From assembly GCF_009668025.1 (NCBI RefSeq), contig NZ_WJXZ01000013.1, forward strand, positions 310,001 to 374,000: 64,000 nt of DNA, written 5' to 3'. The stretch comes from Larkinella terrae (GTDB lineage: Bacteria > Bacteroidota > Bacteroidia > Cytophagales > Spirosomataceae). Below, in pieces: positions 53,219 through 62,747 of this stretch (positions are counted from its first letter, which is position 1; each line of letters opens with the position of its first letter). The notes under the pieces were generated by a model that saw only the letters and a list, made by a program, of their open reading frames with translations, was not told the DNA's origin and did not search any database. Both the position numbers and the translations under genes were made by a program.

Positions 53219-54757
53219 ATGAAAAAAATAGTTACGCTTCTTTTTGGGATAATGGTCTTCGGGACCGGTATTTCAAACGCCCAGTCCAAATACTGGATCA
53301 CCCTGAAGGACAAGCCTTCTACCGAAAAACCATCCCTTTCTCCGCTAACTATTTCCACCCGCCAGGCGATCGGACTTTCCGTCGACGAGACCGACTTGCC
53401 GCTCAATCCGGCTTATTTGCATTCCTTATCTCATCAGGGCGTTCGCCCCATGTTTCAGTCGCGCTGGCTCAATGCGGTTTCGGCCGAACTGACCCCGGAA
53501 CAGCTGCGGCAGGTGAAGGCTCTGTCTTTCGTTAAAGAAATTGTCCCGATCGACAAACACATCGTCATCAACAGCCTCGATCCTACCATTACCAAAGTGC
53601 AAATGGCGCCGGTTATGTCGCAGATTCAGGCGGATGTTTTTGGCCGGGCGGGTTTGACCGCCAAAAATGTTACCATCGGCGTGATCGATGCCGGTTTTTT
53701 CGGAGCGGATTCGGCCAGTGCGCTGAAGCAGATTTTTCATCGCAACGGCATTAAAGACGTTCGGGATTACGTAAACACCAACCGCCCCCGCAATTCCTTT
53801 TTCGGGTCCCTGGAAACGCTTTCCGATTTTCACGGTACGGAGGTAATGGCCGCCATTTCGGGTCATGATCCCAACGAAAATATTCAGTACGGTCTGGCAA
53901 CAGATGCCACGTTTTACCTGGCCCGCACCGACCACGGCGCCCGCGAATTCCGGGGGGAAGAAGACAACTGGATTGCCGCTATGGAGTGGATGGACAGCCT
54001 GGGCGTCCGCATTATCAACACCTCGCTCGGCTACGCCAAAGGATTTACCAATCCGAAGGAAAATTACCAGCCCGACCAGATGGATGGCCACACCAGCCTG
54101 ATCAGCAAGGCGGCTCAACTGGCGGCAGACAAGAAAGGAATCCTGGTGATTGTCTCGGCGGGGAATGAAGGCGATGACCGCTCCTGGCGAATTATTTCCA
54201 CTCCGGCGGATGCGCAGGGGGTCCTGGCCGTTGGCGCGACCAACAACAAAGTCTGGAACCGCATTGGCTATAGCAGCATCGGCCCGGAATTTTTGTCGTA
54301 TTTAAAGCCGAACGTTGCCTGTTTTTCGTTGTATGGCACTTCCCTTTCGGCACCGGTTATTACCGGTTTTGCAGCCTGCCTGATGCAGGCAAATCCGAAG
54401 CTGACGAACAAGGAGCTGATCAGCATTATTGAAAAATCTTCCCACCTCTATCCCTACGGGAACAATTATATCGGCTACGGCGTCCCGCAGGCATCCCGCG
54501 CCTTGGCACTCGCCAAAAACCAGAGCCTGCCAGCCTCAGCCCGCTCCATTAAGGTGACCAGCAAAACGTATTCGCTGCCCCTGCCCGACTACACGGACAC
54601 CTCCGTATCGGTTTTCCACAAAAAAGATGAAACGCACGTGAGCCAGCAGGAGTCCATGCGCGTTCAGAACGGGGCCGTCGTCCTGCGCCGGAGTCACGAT
54701 GAAAAGCGAACTACCGTTGATTTAAAGAAAGAAGTGGTTGAGATAATCTGGCAATAA
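53219..54757 (+). CDS. S8 family serine protease (subtilase), secreted
   Basis: A 512-residue exported protease. Signal peptide 'KKIVTLLFGIMVFGTGISNA' (1-20), a propeptide-like region to about 130, then the subtilisin domain with the triad Asp157 ('IGVIDAGFF'), His205 ('DFHGTEVMA') and Ser375 ('GTSLSAPV'), and oxyanion Asn316 ('SAGNEGD'). The ATG at 53219 is chosen because it starts the signal. No type IX sorting domain was recognised at the C-terminus. Confidence 0.94.
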   Translation: MKKIVTLLFGIMVFGTGISNAQSKYWITLKDKPSTEKPSLSPLTISTRQAIGLSVDETDLPLNPAYLHSLSHQGVRPMFQSRWLNAVSAELTPEQLRQVKALSFVKEIVPIDKHIVINSLDPTITKVQMAPVMSQIQADVFGRAGLTAKNVTIGVIDAGFFGADSASALKQIFHRNGIKDVRDYVNTNRPRNSFFGSLETLSDFHGTEVMAAISGHDPNENIQYGLATDATFYLARTDHGAREFRGEEDNWIAAMEWMDSLGVRIINTSLGYAKGFTNPKENYQPDQMDGHTSLISKAAQLAADKKGILVIVSAGNEGDDRSWRIISTPADAQGVLAVGATNNKVWNRIGYSSIGPEFLSYLKPNVACFSLYGTSLSAPVITGFAACLMQANPKLTNKELISIIEKSSHLYPYGNNYIGYGVPQASRALALAKNQSLPASARSIKVTSKTYSLPLPDYTDTSVSVFHKKDETHVSQQESMRVQNGAVVLRRSHDEKRTTVDLKKEVVEIIWQ

Positions 54758-54772
54758 CGGGCCGTCGGTACG

Positions 54773-55738
54773 TTAGAGATATTTTCCCGGCGTCAGGTAG
54801 TTCTTTACGTAATCTTCAATGCCTTCTTCCAGCGACTTAAAATGTTGGGAATAACCGATTGAGCGGAGTTTGCTCATGGTTGCCTGGGTGTAATACTGGT
54901 ATTTGTCGCGGATATCTTCGGGCGTATCGACAAACTCGATCTGGGAGGTAATATCCATTGCCCGAAACGTATTGTTCGCCAGATCCAGGAACGTTCGGGC
55001 TTTGCCGCTACCGAGGTTGTAAATACCGGAATTCCGGCGGTGGTGCATCAGAAATACGAAGACATCAACCACGTCTTTCACGTAAATAAAATCACGCATC
55101 TGTTCGCCATCGGCAAAATTGGGGTTGTGCGACCGGAACAACTTCATCGAGCCTTTCTGCTGGATTTGGCAGAAAGCGTGATAAATCACGGATGCCATCC
55201 GACTTTTGTGGTACTCGTTCGGCCCGTATACGTTGAAGAATTTCAGCCCGGCCCAGAAAAAAGGATGGCGCTCCTGCTCCAACACCCAGTTGTCGAATTC
55301 ATTTTTCGATTCGCCGTAGGGATTCAGCGGTTTTAGCTGCGGAATCAGCGATTCGTTGTCGTCGTAGCCCAGCTCGCCCAGTCCGTAGGTTGCGGCCGAC
55401 GACGCATAGACCAGCGGGATTTGATACTCAATGCATTTTTGCCAGATCTTCTTGGAATACTCGACATTGAGGTGCTCGAAAATACTGCGATCAAACTCCG
55501 TGGTGTCAGTACGGGCGCCAATGTGAAACAGGAACTCGATTTCGTGGTAATTTCCATCCAGCCAATCGAAAAACTCTTCCCGATCGACCCGCTCAAGAAT
55601 CCGTTTTCCTTCTAAATTCGCCAGCTTGTCCTCCCGCGAAAAATCATCGACGGCAATAATGGCATTGAAATTTTCCTGATTCAACCGCGAAATCAGACAG
55701 CTCCCGATAAAGCCTGTTGCGCCCGTAACAATTATCAT
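54773..55738 (-). CDS. hldD: ADP-L-glycero-D-manno-heptose-6-epimerase
   Basis: A 321-residue SDR enzyme giving the L,D-heptose precursor for the LPS core. The N-terminus 'IIVTGATGFIGSCLISRLN' binds NADP, 'ASSAATYG' and 'YGESKNEFD' (YxxxK) form the active site, and 'VYGPNEYHKSRMASVIYHAF' with 'SHNPNFADGEQMRDFIYVKDVV' is specific for HldD. LpxB is encoded just beyond the divergent region, so this is an envelope-lipid neighbourhood. Confidence 0.94.
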   Translation of the reverse strand: MIIVTGATGFIGSCLISRLNQENFNAIIAVDDFSREDKLANLEGKRILERVDREEFFDWLDGNYHEIEFLFHIGARTDTTEFDRSIFEHLNVEYSKKIWQKCIEYQIPLVYASSAATYGLGELGYDDNESLIPQLKPLNPYGESKNEFDNWVLEQERHPFFWAGLKFFNVYGPNEYHKSRMASVIYHAFCQIQQKGSMKLFRSHNPNFADGEQMRDFIYVKDVVDVFVFLMHHRRNSGIYNLGSGKARTFLDLANNTFRAMDITSQIEFVDTPEDIRDKYQYYTQATMSKLRSIGYSQHFKSLEEGIEDYVKNYLTPGKYL

Positions 55739-56045
55739 ACTCCGTAGAAATTGAGCAACGATTGTTTTAGGTTAGATTAAAATTCCGTATTCTCTCTATT
55801 AAATAGGGTGTAAAGTTAGGATAAATCACCACACCAACCTATCCACGTTTTAATGAATAAATAGAATTATTCCAATATTCACTTTACAAAACGCACCTAA
55901 CAATCCAAGTGGTTGTTCACCTGAAAGTAAGAGTTGCCAAACGCAATTCGGATTTTTATTAACGCTGGGAAGACTGTAATTTTGCAACTGCAAGTCGGGT
56001 GCCCGGTTTGTCGAAAATGATGGATCGCTCCGGCGATGGTGACTA
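55739..56045. other. Divergent promoter region between hldD and queD
   Basis: A 307-base AT-rich spacer. On the plus strand TAATTTTG (55977-55984) is a good -7 element for queD. On the minus strand TAACTTTA near 55815-55822 is a weak candidate for hldD. No ORF, RNA gene or strong hairpin was recognised. Confidence 0.5.
55977..55984 (+). promoter_or_regulatory. -7 element of the queD-lpxB unit
   Basis: TAATTTTG fits TAnnTTTG and is 61 bases before queD. The -33 region reads TTTTTATT, without a clean TTTG, so only the -7 part is supported. Confidence 0.45.
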
Positions 56046-56462
56046 ATGGTATATATTAGCAGAAAAGAACATTTTAATGCGGCCCACCGGTTATTTAACC
56101 CGGCCTGGTCGGACGAAAAAAATAAGGAGGTTTTTGGCCCCTGCGCCAACATAAACGGGCATGGCCATAATTTTGAGCTAATTGTAACCGTCAAAGGAGA
56201 ACCCAATCCCGACACCGGTTTTGTCATTGATCTGAAAGTGCTGGCCGATCTGGTGAAAGAACACATTATCGATAAAGTCGATCACAAGAACCTGAACCTG
56301 GATGTCGATTTCATGCAGGGAAAAATGGCTAGTTGTGAAATTTTTATTGTCGAAATCTGGAAAATTCTGGATCGGGCGCTGGCGCAGATTACCGAGGCCC
56401 GGCTTCACCGAATCCGGTTATACGAAACCCCGAAAAATTACGTGGATTATTACGGGGAATAA
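56046..56462 (+). CDS. queD: 6-carboxy-tetrahydropterin synthase / PTPS family
   Basis: A 138-residue zinc enzyme turning dihydroneopterin triphosphate into a tetrahydropterin, in bacteria usually 6-carboxytetrahydropterin for queuosine. Zinc ligands are in 'HFNAAHRL' and 'NGHGHNFEL', the catalytic Cys is in 'FGPCANING', and 'DHKNLN' carries the second catalytic His. Another PTPS function (folate-related) cannot be excluded. lpxB starts four bases after its stop. Confidence 0.9.
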   Translation: MVYISRKEHFNAAHRLFNPAWSDEKNKEVFGPCANINGHGHNFELIVTVKGEPNPDTGFVIDLKVLADLVKEHIIDKVDHKNLNLDVDFMQGKMASCEIFIVEIWKILDRALAQITEARLHRIRLYETPKNYVDYYGE

Positions 56463-56465
56463 CCT

Positions 56466-57590
56466 ATGAACTACTACCTGATTGCCGGGGAGCGTTCTGG
56501 TGACCTGCACGGCGGAAACCTGATCAAAGCCATCCGACAGCACGATCCGAAGGCCCGTTTTCGGGCCTGGGGCGGTGAACAAATGGAGGAAGCCGGTGCC
56601 GTTCTGGTGCGCCATTACCGCTCGATGGCTTTCATGGGTTTCCTGGAAGTCGTGCAGAATTTGGGAACGATTCGCAAAAATCTGCGGGACTGCCAGGAAG
56701 ATTTGCTCAAAACCCGCCCGGATGTTTTGATTCTGATCGATTATGCCGGTTTTAATCTGCGCATGGCCCGGTTTGCTAACAAGCATGGTATTCGGGTGTT
56801 CTATTACATCTCGCCCAAAGTCTGGGCCTGGAATCAGAAACGAGCGCTGAAAATCAAGGCGGTTGTCGACCAGTTGTTTGTCATCTTTCCGTTCGAAGTC
56901 GATTTCTTCAAAAAATACGACTATCGGGTCGATTTCGTCGGGAATCCGCTGATGGACGCAATTGGCGGTTTTCAGCCTGATCCCGATTTTCGGAAAAAGA
57001 ATGCCTTAAGCGATAAACCGGTTATTGCGCTGCTGCCCGGCAGCCGGCATCAGGAAGTTTCCATGATGCTGCCCATGATGATGGCTGTCATTCCGCACTT
57101 TCCCAACCACCAGTTTGTCGTTTCCGGCGTCAGCAACCTGCCCCAAGCCTTGTATCAGGAAATGATGCAGCGATTTCCGACTACCCCGATTGTGGTCGAT
57201 GATGCGTACAACCTGTTGTCGATTGCCGATGCCGCTCTGGTAACTTCAGGTACCGCAACGCTGGAAACCGCCCTGCTGAATGTGCCGGAAGTAGTTTGTT
57301 ACAAAATGTCGTGGGTGTCGTACCAGGTCGCCAGCCGGTTGGTTGCCGTCCCTTTTATCTCGCTGGTCAATCTGATTCTAGAGCGGGAGGCCGTTAAAGA
57401 ATTGAAACAATACCAGCTGACGATTGAAAACCTGGTTGAGGAATTAACCCGAATTCTTCCCGGCGGATCGGAGTATGAACGGCAATTAGCAGACTATGAA
57501 GAGCTACGAAAAAAAGTCGGTGGGCCGGGCGCTTCGGACCGCGCGGGCGAACTGATGGTGAAGTACCTGCGTACGAAAGGTATTAACTGA
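56466..57590 (+). CDS. lpxB: Lipid-A-disaccharide synthase
   Basis: A 374-residue GT19 enzyme joining UDP-diacylglucosamine and lipid X to give the lipid A disaccharide. Motifs: 'IAGERSGDLHGGNLI', 'FRAWGGEQMEEAGA', 'DVLILIDYAGFNLRMA', 'YYISPKVWAWNQKR', 'FPFEVDFFKKY', 'LLPGSRHQEVS', 'SGTATLETALL'. Co-transcribed with queD (three-base gap), an odd functional mix. Its end overlaps the convergent acyltransferase gene by eight bases. Confidence 0.96.
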   Translation: MNYYLIAGERSGDLHGGNLIKAIRQHDPKARFRAWGGEQMEEAGAVLVRHYRSMAFMGFLEVVQNLGTIRKNLRDCQEDLLKTRPDVLILIDYAGFNLRMARFANKHGIRVFYYISPKVWAWNQKRALKIKAVVDQLFVIFPFEVDFFKKYDYRVDFVGNPLMDAIGGFQPDPDFRKKNALSDKPVIALLPGSRHQEVSMMLPMMMAVIPHFPNHQFVVSGVSNLPQALYQEMMQRFPTTPIVVDDAYNLLSIADAALVTSGTATLETALLNVPEVVCYKMSWVSYQVASRLVAVPFISLVNLILEREAVKELKQYQLTIENLVEELTRILPGGSEYERQLADYEELRKKVGGPGASDRAGELMVKYLRTKGIN

Positions 57591-58149
57591 TCTTACCGGT
57601 TTTTTCGTACTCCTTCAGCCAGGTTTTATGTTTTCCCTGAATTTTGGTAAAAAACTCAAAAACCGGTCGCATGTCTTTGTCAAAATCGCCGGTCATATAC
57701 ATTGGCTCGCTCAGCACGACGGCTTTTCGGGGGTAATCAACACCGGCCAGAATCAACGGAACATCCGCCTTCAGGGAAATATAATAAAAACCGGTTTTTA
57801 GTCGGGGAACATCGCTGCGCGTCCCTTCGGCCGGAATGCAAATGTGCAGGTAATCGTTCTGGATAAAAATATCGACAATGGCATCCACCAGGTTGTTGGC
57901 CCGGCTCCGGTCGACGGGCTTACCGCCCAAAATCCGAAAAAACCAACCGGCGTACCAGGTAAACAGCTCTTTTTTAGCCAGATACTGAATCCAGACCCGC
58001 GTGGTTGCCCGTGCCCCAACGCCCACCGGGAAGTCCCAGTTCGTATTGTGCGGAGCGAGTACCCAAATTGCTTTCGGCAAATCAGGAACTTCGCCAAGGA
58101 GTTTCCAACCCGCGATTTTGTAAAGCCACCTCGCAAATGCGCTAAACAT
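57583..58149 (-). CDS. 1-acyl-sn-glycerol-3-phosphate acyltransferase-like protein
   Basis: A 188-residue PlsC-fold acyltransferase. The catalytic HX4D motif is 'APHNTNWDF' and the substrate motif 'IPAEGTRS'. It is shorter than classical PlsC and lacks N-terminal membrane helices, as in the YihG/'1-acylglycerol-3-phosphate O-acyltransferase' group that acts on various phospholipids. Followed on the same strand by no close gene; the M50 protease lies upstream, 36 bases away. Confidence 0.88.
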   Translation of the reverse strand: MFSAFARWLYKIAGWKLLGEVPDLPKAIWVLAPHNTNWDFPVGVGARATTRVWIQYLAKKELFTWYAGWFFRILGGKPVDRSRANNLVDAIVDIFIQNDYLHICIPAEGTRSDVPRLKTGFYYISLKADVPLILAGVDYPRKAVVLSEPMYMTGDFDKDMRPVFEFFTKIQGKHKTWLKEYEKTGKIS

Positions 58150-58185
58150 ATTCTTCGGAAACAGTCCAGGCTGTTGGCAACAAGG

Positions 58186-59331
58186 TTAAGAAAAAATAAA
58201 CGGTTTCGGGCTAAAGCACAGAACAAAAATGAGCAAAGCCAGCCAGCCAAGAATGACCCGACCGGTTCCCAAAGGTTCATCATCCTCCGTATCCGGATGG
58301 TAAACACCCAAAAACCGCCCCAGAATCAGGATAAATAGCAGAAAACCGGGATACCCGTTGACCGCCGGAAACAGGAACGAAATCAGAAATTGACCGACTA
58401 CCACACTCAACGCCAGCAATAAGGCGGTCGTCTGGTTTTCGCTGATGCTTCGAAAACTAAGGAATAATCCCGCGACGTACAGGGCCAATTTCCCCAATTG
58501 GTCCCAGAACTTGGCATCGTTCCCGATGATAAAATCGCTTGGTTTGAAAAATCCCAACCCAGCGTAAAACGCAAAACCGATCAGCAGAATTGGCGCAATG
58601 GTTCGGAAAGCGCGACGACCAATCAGGCTGTACAAAACGTGGCCCCCGTCGAGTTGCCCGATCGGAATCAGGTTGAGCGACGTAAAAAACAAGGCAAAAT
58701 AACCCGCCATCAGGTACGGATAATGGACCATTTCGTAAGGATGCGGCAAGCGGGCCGGATCGGCGACGTAGGTTTTAAAGAACCAGAACAACAGGTTGTC
58801 GCCCAACTGAATGACGCTTTCGGGCGGCAGATTTTTGTAAACGTGATCGCCAAACGCCAACCCGTACTGCTTGTATTCCGGGTGAATGGTAAAAATGAAT
58901 TCGGGGGGCGGTAAATGCGTGAATCCATACATCAGCACACCGAGTGCGACCACAAAACCGGCCAGAGGGCCCGCAATACCGATGTCGAAGAACTTTTTAC
59001 GGCTGTTGATAAAATCCTGAATCCGGATAAAAGCGCCTAGCGTACCGAGCGTTTGCCCCAAACCGAACCAGAGAGGAATGTAATAAGGTAGCGTAACCCG
59101 AACGTGGTGGTACCGGGCGACGAAAAAATGCCCAAATTCGTGAACCGTCAGAATGGCCAGAAACGGGATCGAATAATGCAGTCCATCCCAGAATTCGGGC
59201 CAGCCAATGCCGTGCTCCAGATCCAGAAAAAACCGGCCATACATCCATTCCGCACCAGCCGCGGTTGTTGAAATCAGGGTAAGTACAAAAAGGCTAGCTT
59301 GAATGAGGTATGTCCTCGTTTGTGGATTCAT
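58186..59331 (-). CDS. Site-2 protease family (M50) intramembrane metalloprotease
   Basis: A 381-residue polytopic membrane protein. The zinc motif HExxH is 'VHEFGHFF' (His64, Glu65, His68) in a helix, and the third ligand is in 'NLIPIGQLDGGHVLY'. About eight hydrophobic helices are visible. The long form without PDZ domain resembles plant/cyanobacterial EGY-like proteases more than RseP. The ATG at 59331 is chosen and overlaps the end of the HAD gene by 38 bases, so translation is probably coupled. Confidence 0.92.
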   Translation of the reverse strand: MNPQTRTYLIQASLFVLTLISTTAAGAEWMYGRFFLDLEHGIGWPEFWDGLHYSIPFLAILTVHEFGHFFVARYHHVRVTLPYYIPLWFGLGQTLGTLGAFIRIQDFINSRKKFFDIGIAGPLAGFVVALGVLMYGFTHLPPPEFIFTIHPEYKQYGLAFGDHVYKNLPPESVIQLGDNLLFWFFKTYVADPARLPHPYEMVHYPYLMAGYFALFFTSLNLIPIGQLDGGHVLYSLIGRRAFRTIAPILLIGFAFYAGLGFFKPSDFIIGNDAKFWDQLGKLALYVAGLFLSFRSISENQTTALLLALSVVVGQFLISFLFPAVNGYPGFLLFILILGRFLGVYHPDTEDDEPLGTGRVILGWLALLIFVLCFSPKPFIFS

Positions 59332-59959
59332 CGCGAAGATAATCAAGAATCGTCAGGGGCGGTTGCACCTGCACAGCGTGTATACCTAACTGAGCCGCTG
59401 AATGAATGTTTCGCGGATTATCGTCCAGAAACAGGGTTTCTTCGGCTTTCAGGCCGGAAGTTGCCAGCACATGTTCGTAAATTTCCGGCGACGGCTTGGC
59501 CATTTTCACCTCGTACGAATAGTACACCCGTTCAAACAGCTCTTCGAGCGGAGGTTGCCCCAACTCGACCAGAATGTTACGAACTTTTTCAATATGGATC
59601 GCGCTGGTGTTGCTTAATAAAAATAACCGATATTGCCCTTTTAACTCCCGAATGCGCTCAACACGCTCGATGGGCAGGCTCAGTAAAACCGTGTTCCAGG
59701 CGGTGTCGATCACTTCGTCGGCCCAGCTTTCATTCTTGAGCAGGGTGCGAATATGCTGCCGAAAACCGGCATCATCGATCAACCCGGTTTCGTATTGCAA
59801 AATCAGGCCATGTTCCCGCCAGAGCGATTCCACCTCCGTTTCGTTCAGCCCGGAAAGGACCGCAAAATTTCGGATCGGAGCCCGCAGGTCAATCGGAATA
59901 ATGACGTCGCCAAGGTCAAAAATAATATGCTTAATTCCGGGTTTCAGCACACCTGCCAT
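59294..59959 (-). CDS. HAD family phosphatase (YihX-like)
   Basis: A 221-residue HAD-superfamily hydrolase. Motif I is 'IIFDLGDVI' (Asp15); the second Asp of DxD is Gly, as is usual in the YihX group. Motif II is 'LFLLSNTS', motif III Lys in 'KPSPEIYEHV' and motif IV 'TLFLDDNPRN'. Substrate is probably a sugar phosphate. The gene overlaps the M50 gene and follows accA by 11 bases, giving an accA-HAD-M50 run. Confidence 0.92.
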   Translation of the reverse strand: MAGVLKPGIKHIIFDLGDVIIPIDLRAPIRNFAVLSGLNETEVESLWREHGLILQYETGLIDDAGFRQHIRTLLKNESWADEVIDTAWNTVLLSLPIERVERIRELKGQYRLFLLSNTSAIHIEKVRNILVELGQPPLEELFERVYYSYEVKMAKPSPEIYEHVLATSGLKAEETLFLDDNPRNIHSAAQLGIHAVQVQPPLTILDYLRDESTNEDIPHSS

Positions 59960-59970
59960 TGTTTCCAGCG

Positions 59971-60924
59971 TTATTCAACCACAACCCCCATCGCGCAGAA
60001 CTTCTCGATCCGCTGATCGATGCGTTCCTCGGGCGTCAACTGGTTTAATTCTTCAATTGTGTCGAGAATGGTTTTTTTGATCCGGCGGGCCATTTCGGCG
60101 TGGTCGGTATGCGCACCCCCTTCCGGTTCTTCGATAATCCCGTCCACGAGTTTGTTCTTCTCCATATCGCGGGCCGAGAGTTTCATGGCTTCAGCCGCCT
60201 GCTCCTTATAATCCCAGCTGCGCCAGAGAATCGTCGAGCAGTTTTCGGGAGAAATCACGGAGTACCAGGTATTTTCAAGCATCAAAACGCGGTCGCCGAT
60301 GCCAATGCCCAGCGCCCCGCCCGATGCTCCTTCGCCAATCACGATACAGATCACCGGCACTTCCAGCATGAACATTTCTTTCAGGTTACGCGCAATGGCT
60401 TCGCCCTGTCCGCGTTCCTCGGCTTCCAGGCCCGGGTAAGCGCCCGGCGTGTCGATCATCGTCACGATGGGTTTATTGAATTTCTCGGCCAGCTTCATCA
60501 GCCGCAGGGCCTTGCGATAGCCTTCCGGATTCGCCATGCCGAAATTGCGCTGCTGGCGCTGCTTGGTATTCCGGCCTTTCTGCTGGCCGATTAGCATGAC
60601 CGTCTGGCCGTCGATATCCACAAAACCGCCCACCATCGCAGGATCGTCGCGGACGGTACGGTCGCCGTGCAGTTCGACAAACTGCCCGCCCATCAGGGAA
60701 ATATAGTCAAGCGTGTAGGGCCGGTCGGGATGGCGGGAAAGCTGAACCCGTTGCCAGCGGGTGAGGTTTTCGAAGATTTCACTGCGCAGCTTCTCGATAC
60801 TGACTTCCAGCGACGCAACCGCTTCCGTAACATCAACGTTACTCGTCTCGGCCAGTTTCTTCATTTCAACCAGTCGTACTTCCAAATCGGCTATGGGTTT
60901 CTCGAAGTCCAAATACGTCCTCAT
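59971..60924 (-). CDS. accA: Acetyl-CoA carboxylase carboxyltransferase subunit alpha
   Basis: A 317-residue subunit that, with AccD, transfers the carboxyl group from biotin to acetyl-CoA in fatty-acid synthesis. Diagnostic: '[15 protein letters not shown]', '[12 protein letters not shown]', '[18 protein letters not shown]', '[11 protein letters not shown]', '[21 protein letters not shown]', '[15 protein letters not shown]'. AccD and the biotin subunits are not in the window. First gene of the accA-HAD-M50 run. Confidence 0.97.
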   Translation of the reverse strand: MRTYLDFEKPIADLEVRLVEMKKLAETSNVDVTEAVASLEVSIEKLRSEIFENLTRWQRVQLSRHPDRPYTLDYISLMGGQFVELHGDRTVRDDPAMVGGFVDIDGQTVMLIGQQKGRNTKQRQQRNFGMANPEGYRKALRLMKLAEKFNKPIVTMIDTPGAYPGLEAEERGQGEAIARNLKEMFMLEVPVICIVIGEGASGGALGIGIGDRVLMLENTWYSVISPENCSTILWRSWDYKEQAAEAMKLSARDMEKNKLVDGIIEEPEGGAHTDHAEMARRIKKTILDTIEELNQLTPEERIDQRIEKFCAMGVVVE

Positions 60925-61063
60925 TCAAAATTAGTTCTCGGTCGCCAGTTGAAGGTTGTCAGTTACAGGATTTTACCCAAAACAAAGGCAACTGGCAACC
61001 CGTGATGGCTTTTTTTTCGAATCGCAAAGTTAGCGGAAATTCCGGTTCAGCAACCTGCAATTA

Positions 61064-62500
61064 TTATAACTCATATTGCTGGCCCCGGGTTGGGATCTCG
61101 ACATTCGGGAAACCTTCCTCAACCAGCGTTTGCTGAAATGCCGACATGCTGGCCACTTCGCCGTGAACCAGGAAAACTTTTTTCAGCCTTTCCGGCGACT
61201 GGTGTTTGACAAACCGCACCAGATCGTCGCGATCTCCGTGTCCGCTAAATACGTCCGTGCGTTCCACTTTTGCCAAAACCGGTTCTTCCTTGTCCTTGAT
61301 CGAAATGGTGGGCTGTCCGTTCAATAACCGCCAGCCCAGCGTCCCCTCGGCGCAGTAGCCGATGATCAGAATGGTGCAATACGGATTGCTGATGTTGGCC
61401 GCTACGTGCTGTTCAACGCGGCCGCCCTGCACCATTCCCGAAGAAGAAATGATGATACAGGGCTGGTTGTAATTCGACACTTCGCGACTGGCTTTCGAGC
61501 TTTCCAGGTACTCGAAATTGACAAAATCAAACAGGGATTCGTTTTCTTCGTAATAATTCCGGGCCTCTTTGTTCAGCAAACGCAGGTTTTTCTGGTAGAC
61601 CTTCGTGCTTTCCAATGCCAGCGGACTATCGGAGAATACTTTAATCGGCGGAAAACCCTGTTCAGTATACAGCCGGTTCAGGGTGTATAACAATGCCTGG
61701 GTCCGCCCGACGGAAAACGACGGAATGATCAGCCGCCCCGGAATATCGATGCAGGTGCGCTTGATAACATCCGCCAGCGTAGCTTCCGGTGTTTCCGTAT
61801 TTATGTGCAGGCGGTTTCCGTAAGTTGATTCACAAACCAGGTAATCGACCGGCGGAATCGGTTCGGGATCGCCCAGAAGCGGATAATTTCGCCGTCCGAT
61901 ATCTCCCGAAAAACAGATGCTCTTTTTCTCGCCGTTTTCGTACACATTGATGACAATGTGGGCGGCACCGAGCAAATGCCCGGCCGGAATAAACGTCACA
62001 TCGACGTCATCGCCGAGCCGGAATTTCCGGTTGTACTGAATCGGCACCACGTTATCCATCGATTCCCGCACCTGTTTTTCCAGAAACAGATCTTTCTTCA
62101 GACCGGCTATCTTTTTCCGGACTTTCTGCTTTTTGCTCTTCCCCATTTCCACCAGCCGACGCTGGTTGAGCGAAGCCGCATCCTGAAGCAGCAGATTGGT
62201 TAATGAATACGTTGGGTCCGTACACAAAATCTGGCCTTCGTAGCCTTCCCGGTACAAATTCGGCAGGTTGCCGCTGTGATCAATATGGGCGTGGGTTAGC
62301 AGAACGACATTGATGCTGGATGCCTCAAACGGGAAAAAGCCGGCAGGGGAAATTGCAGATTCATCATCCTGGCCGTTCAAGGCGGCTTTCTTATCCATAT
62401 CGGCCCCGCAATCGATCAGAATTCGGTAGTTATCGTTCGTTTCCAACAGAAACATGCTACCGGTTACCTGACGGGCCGCCCCCCAAAATGTTAACTTCAT
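61064..62500 (-). CDS. MBL-fold beta-CASP RNA-metabolising hydrolase
   Basis: A 478-residue zinc nuclease of the CPSF-73/Ysh1-like group. The MBL motif is 'LTHAHIDHSGNLP', later ligands are in 'FSGDIGRRN' and 'VCESTYGNR', the beta-CASP domain holds 'PSFSVGRTQALLYTLNRL' and 'SSSGMVQGGRVEQH', and the C-terminal RMMBL part has 'FSGHGDRDDLVRFV'. Likely a cytoplasmic RNA-processing enzyme; target unknown. Confidence 0.94.
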   Translation of the reverse strand: MKLTFWGAARQVTGSMFLLETNDNYRILIDCGADMDKKAALNGQDDESAISPAGFFPFEASSINVVLLTHAHIDHSGNLPNLYREGYEGQILCTDPTYSLTNLLLQDAASLNQRRLVEMGKSKKQKVRKKIAGLKKDLFLEKQVRESMDNVVPIQYNRKFRLGDDVDVTFIPAGHLLGAAHIVINVYENGEKKSICFSGDIGRRNYPLLGDPEPIPPVDYLVCESTYGNRLHINTETPEATLADVIKRTCIDIPGRLIIPSFSVGRTQALLYTLNRLYTEQGFPPIKVFSDSPLALESTKVYQKNLRLLNKEARNYYEENESLFDFVNFEYLESSKASREVSNYNQPCIIISSSGMVQGGRVEQHVAANISNPYCTILIIGYCAEGTLGWRLLNGQPTISIKDKEEPVLAKVERTDVFSGHGDRDDLVRFVKHQSPERLKKVFLVHGEVASMSAFQQTLVEEGFPNVEIPTRGQQYEL

Positions 62501-62615
62501 TCGATTCGTTTAATACCTTTGATTGCCGACTCTCGTTGCCACGCAGTTTCAAAGGAAGCTACAAAAGATTTCTTATTTTCGTAGAACAACAGAAAAGGGC
62601 TTAGGATTCTGACCT

Positions 62616-62623
62616 TATATTTG
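62616..62623 (+). promoter_or_regulatory. Candidate -7 element upstream of the DacB-type gene
   Basis: TATATTTG fits TAnnTTTG and is followed by CA. It lies about 125 bases ahead of the start at 62748; no TTTG is seen at the matching -33 position. The rest of 62501-62747 holds nothing else recognisable. Confidence 0.4.
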
Positions 62624-62747
62624 CAATATTACTTAAATCCGCTTTCATAAACTATCAGTACCCGCACACCGTTTGACTGGATGAACGGATAAACTTACTG
62701 CCGTTTTATTGATTCAACTACTACTCCTTCCGCTTTTTTCTACGGTC

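Noticed and set aside
53131-53406. Minus-strand frame overlapping the start of the subtilase gene
   Set aside because: It is antisense to the signal peptide and propeptide of a well-supported gene and has no features of its own.
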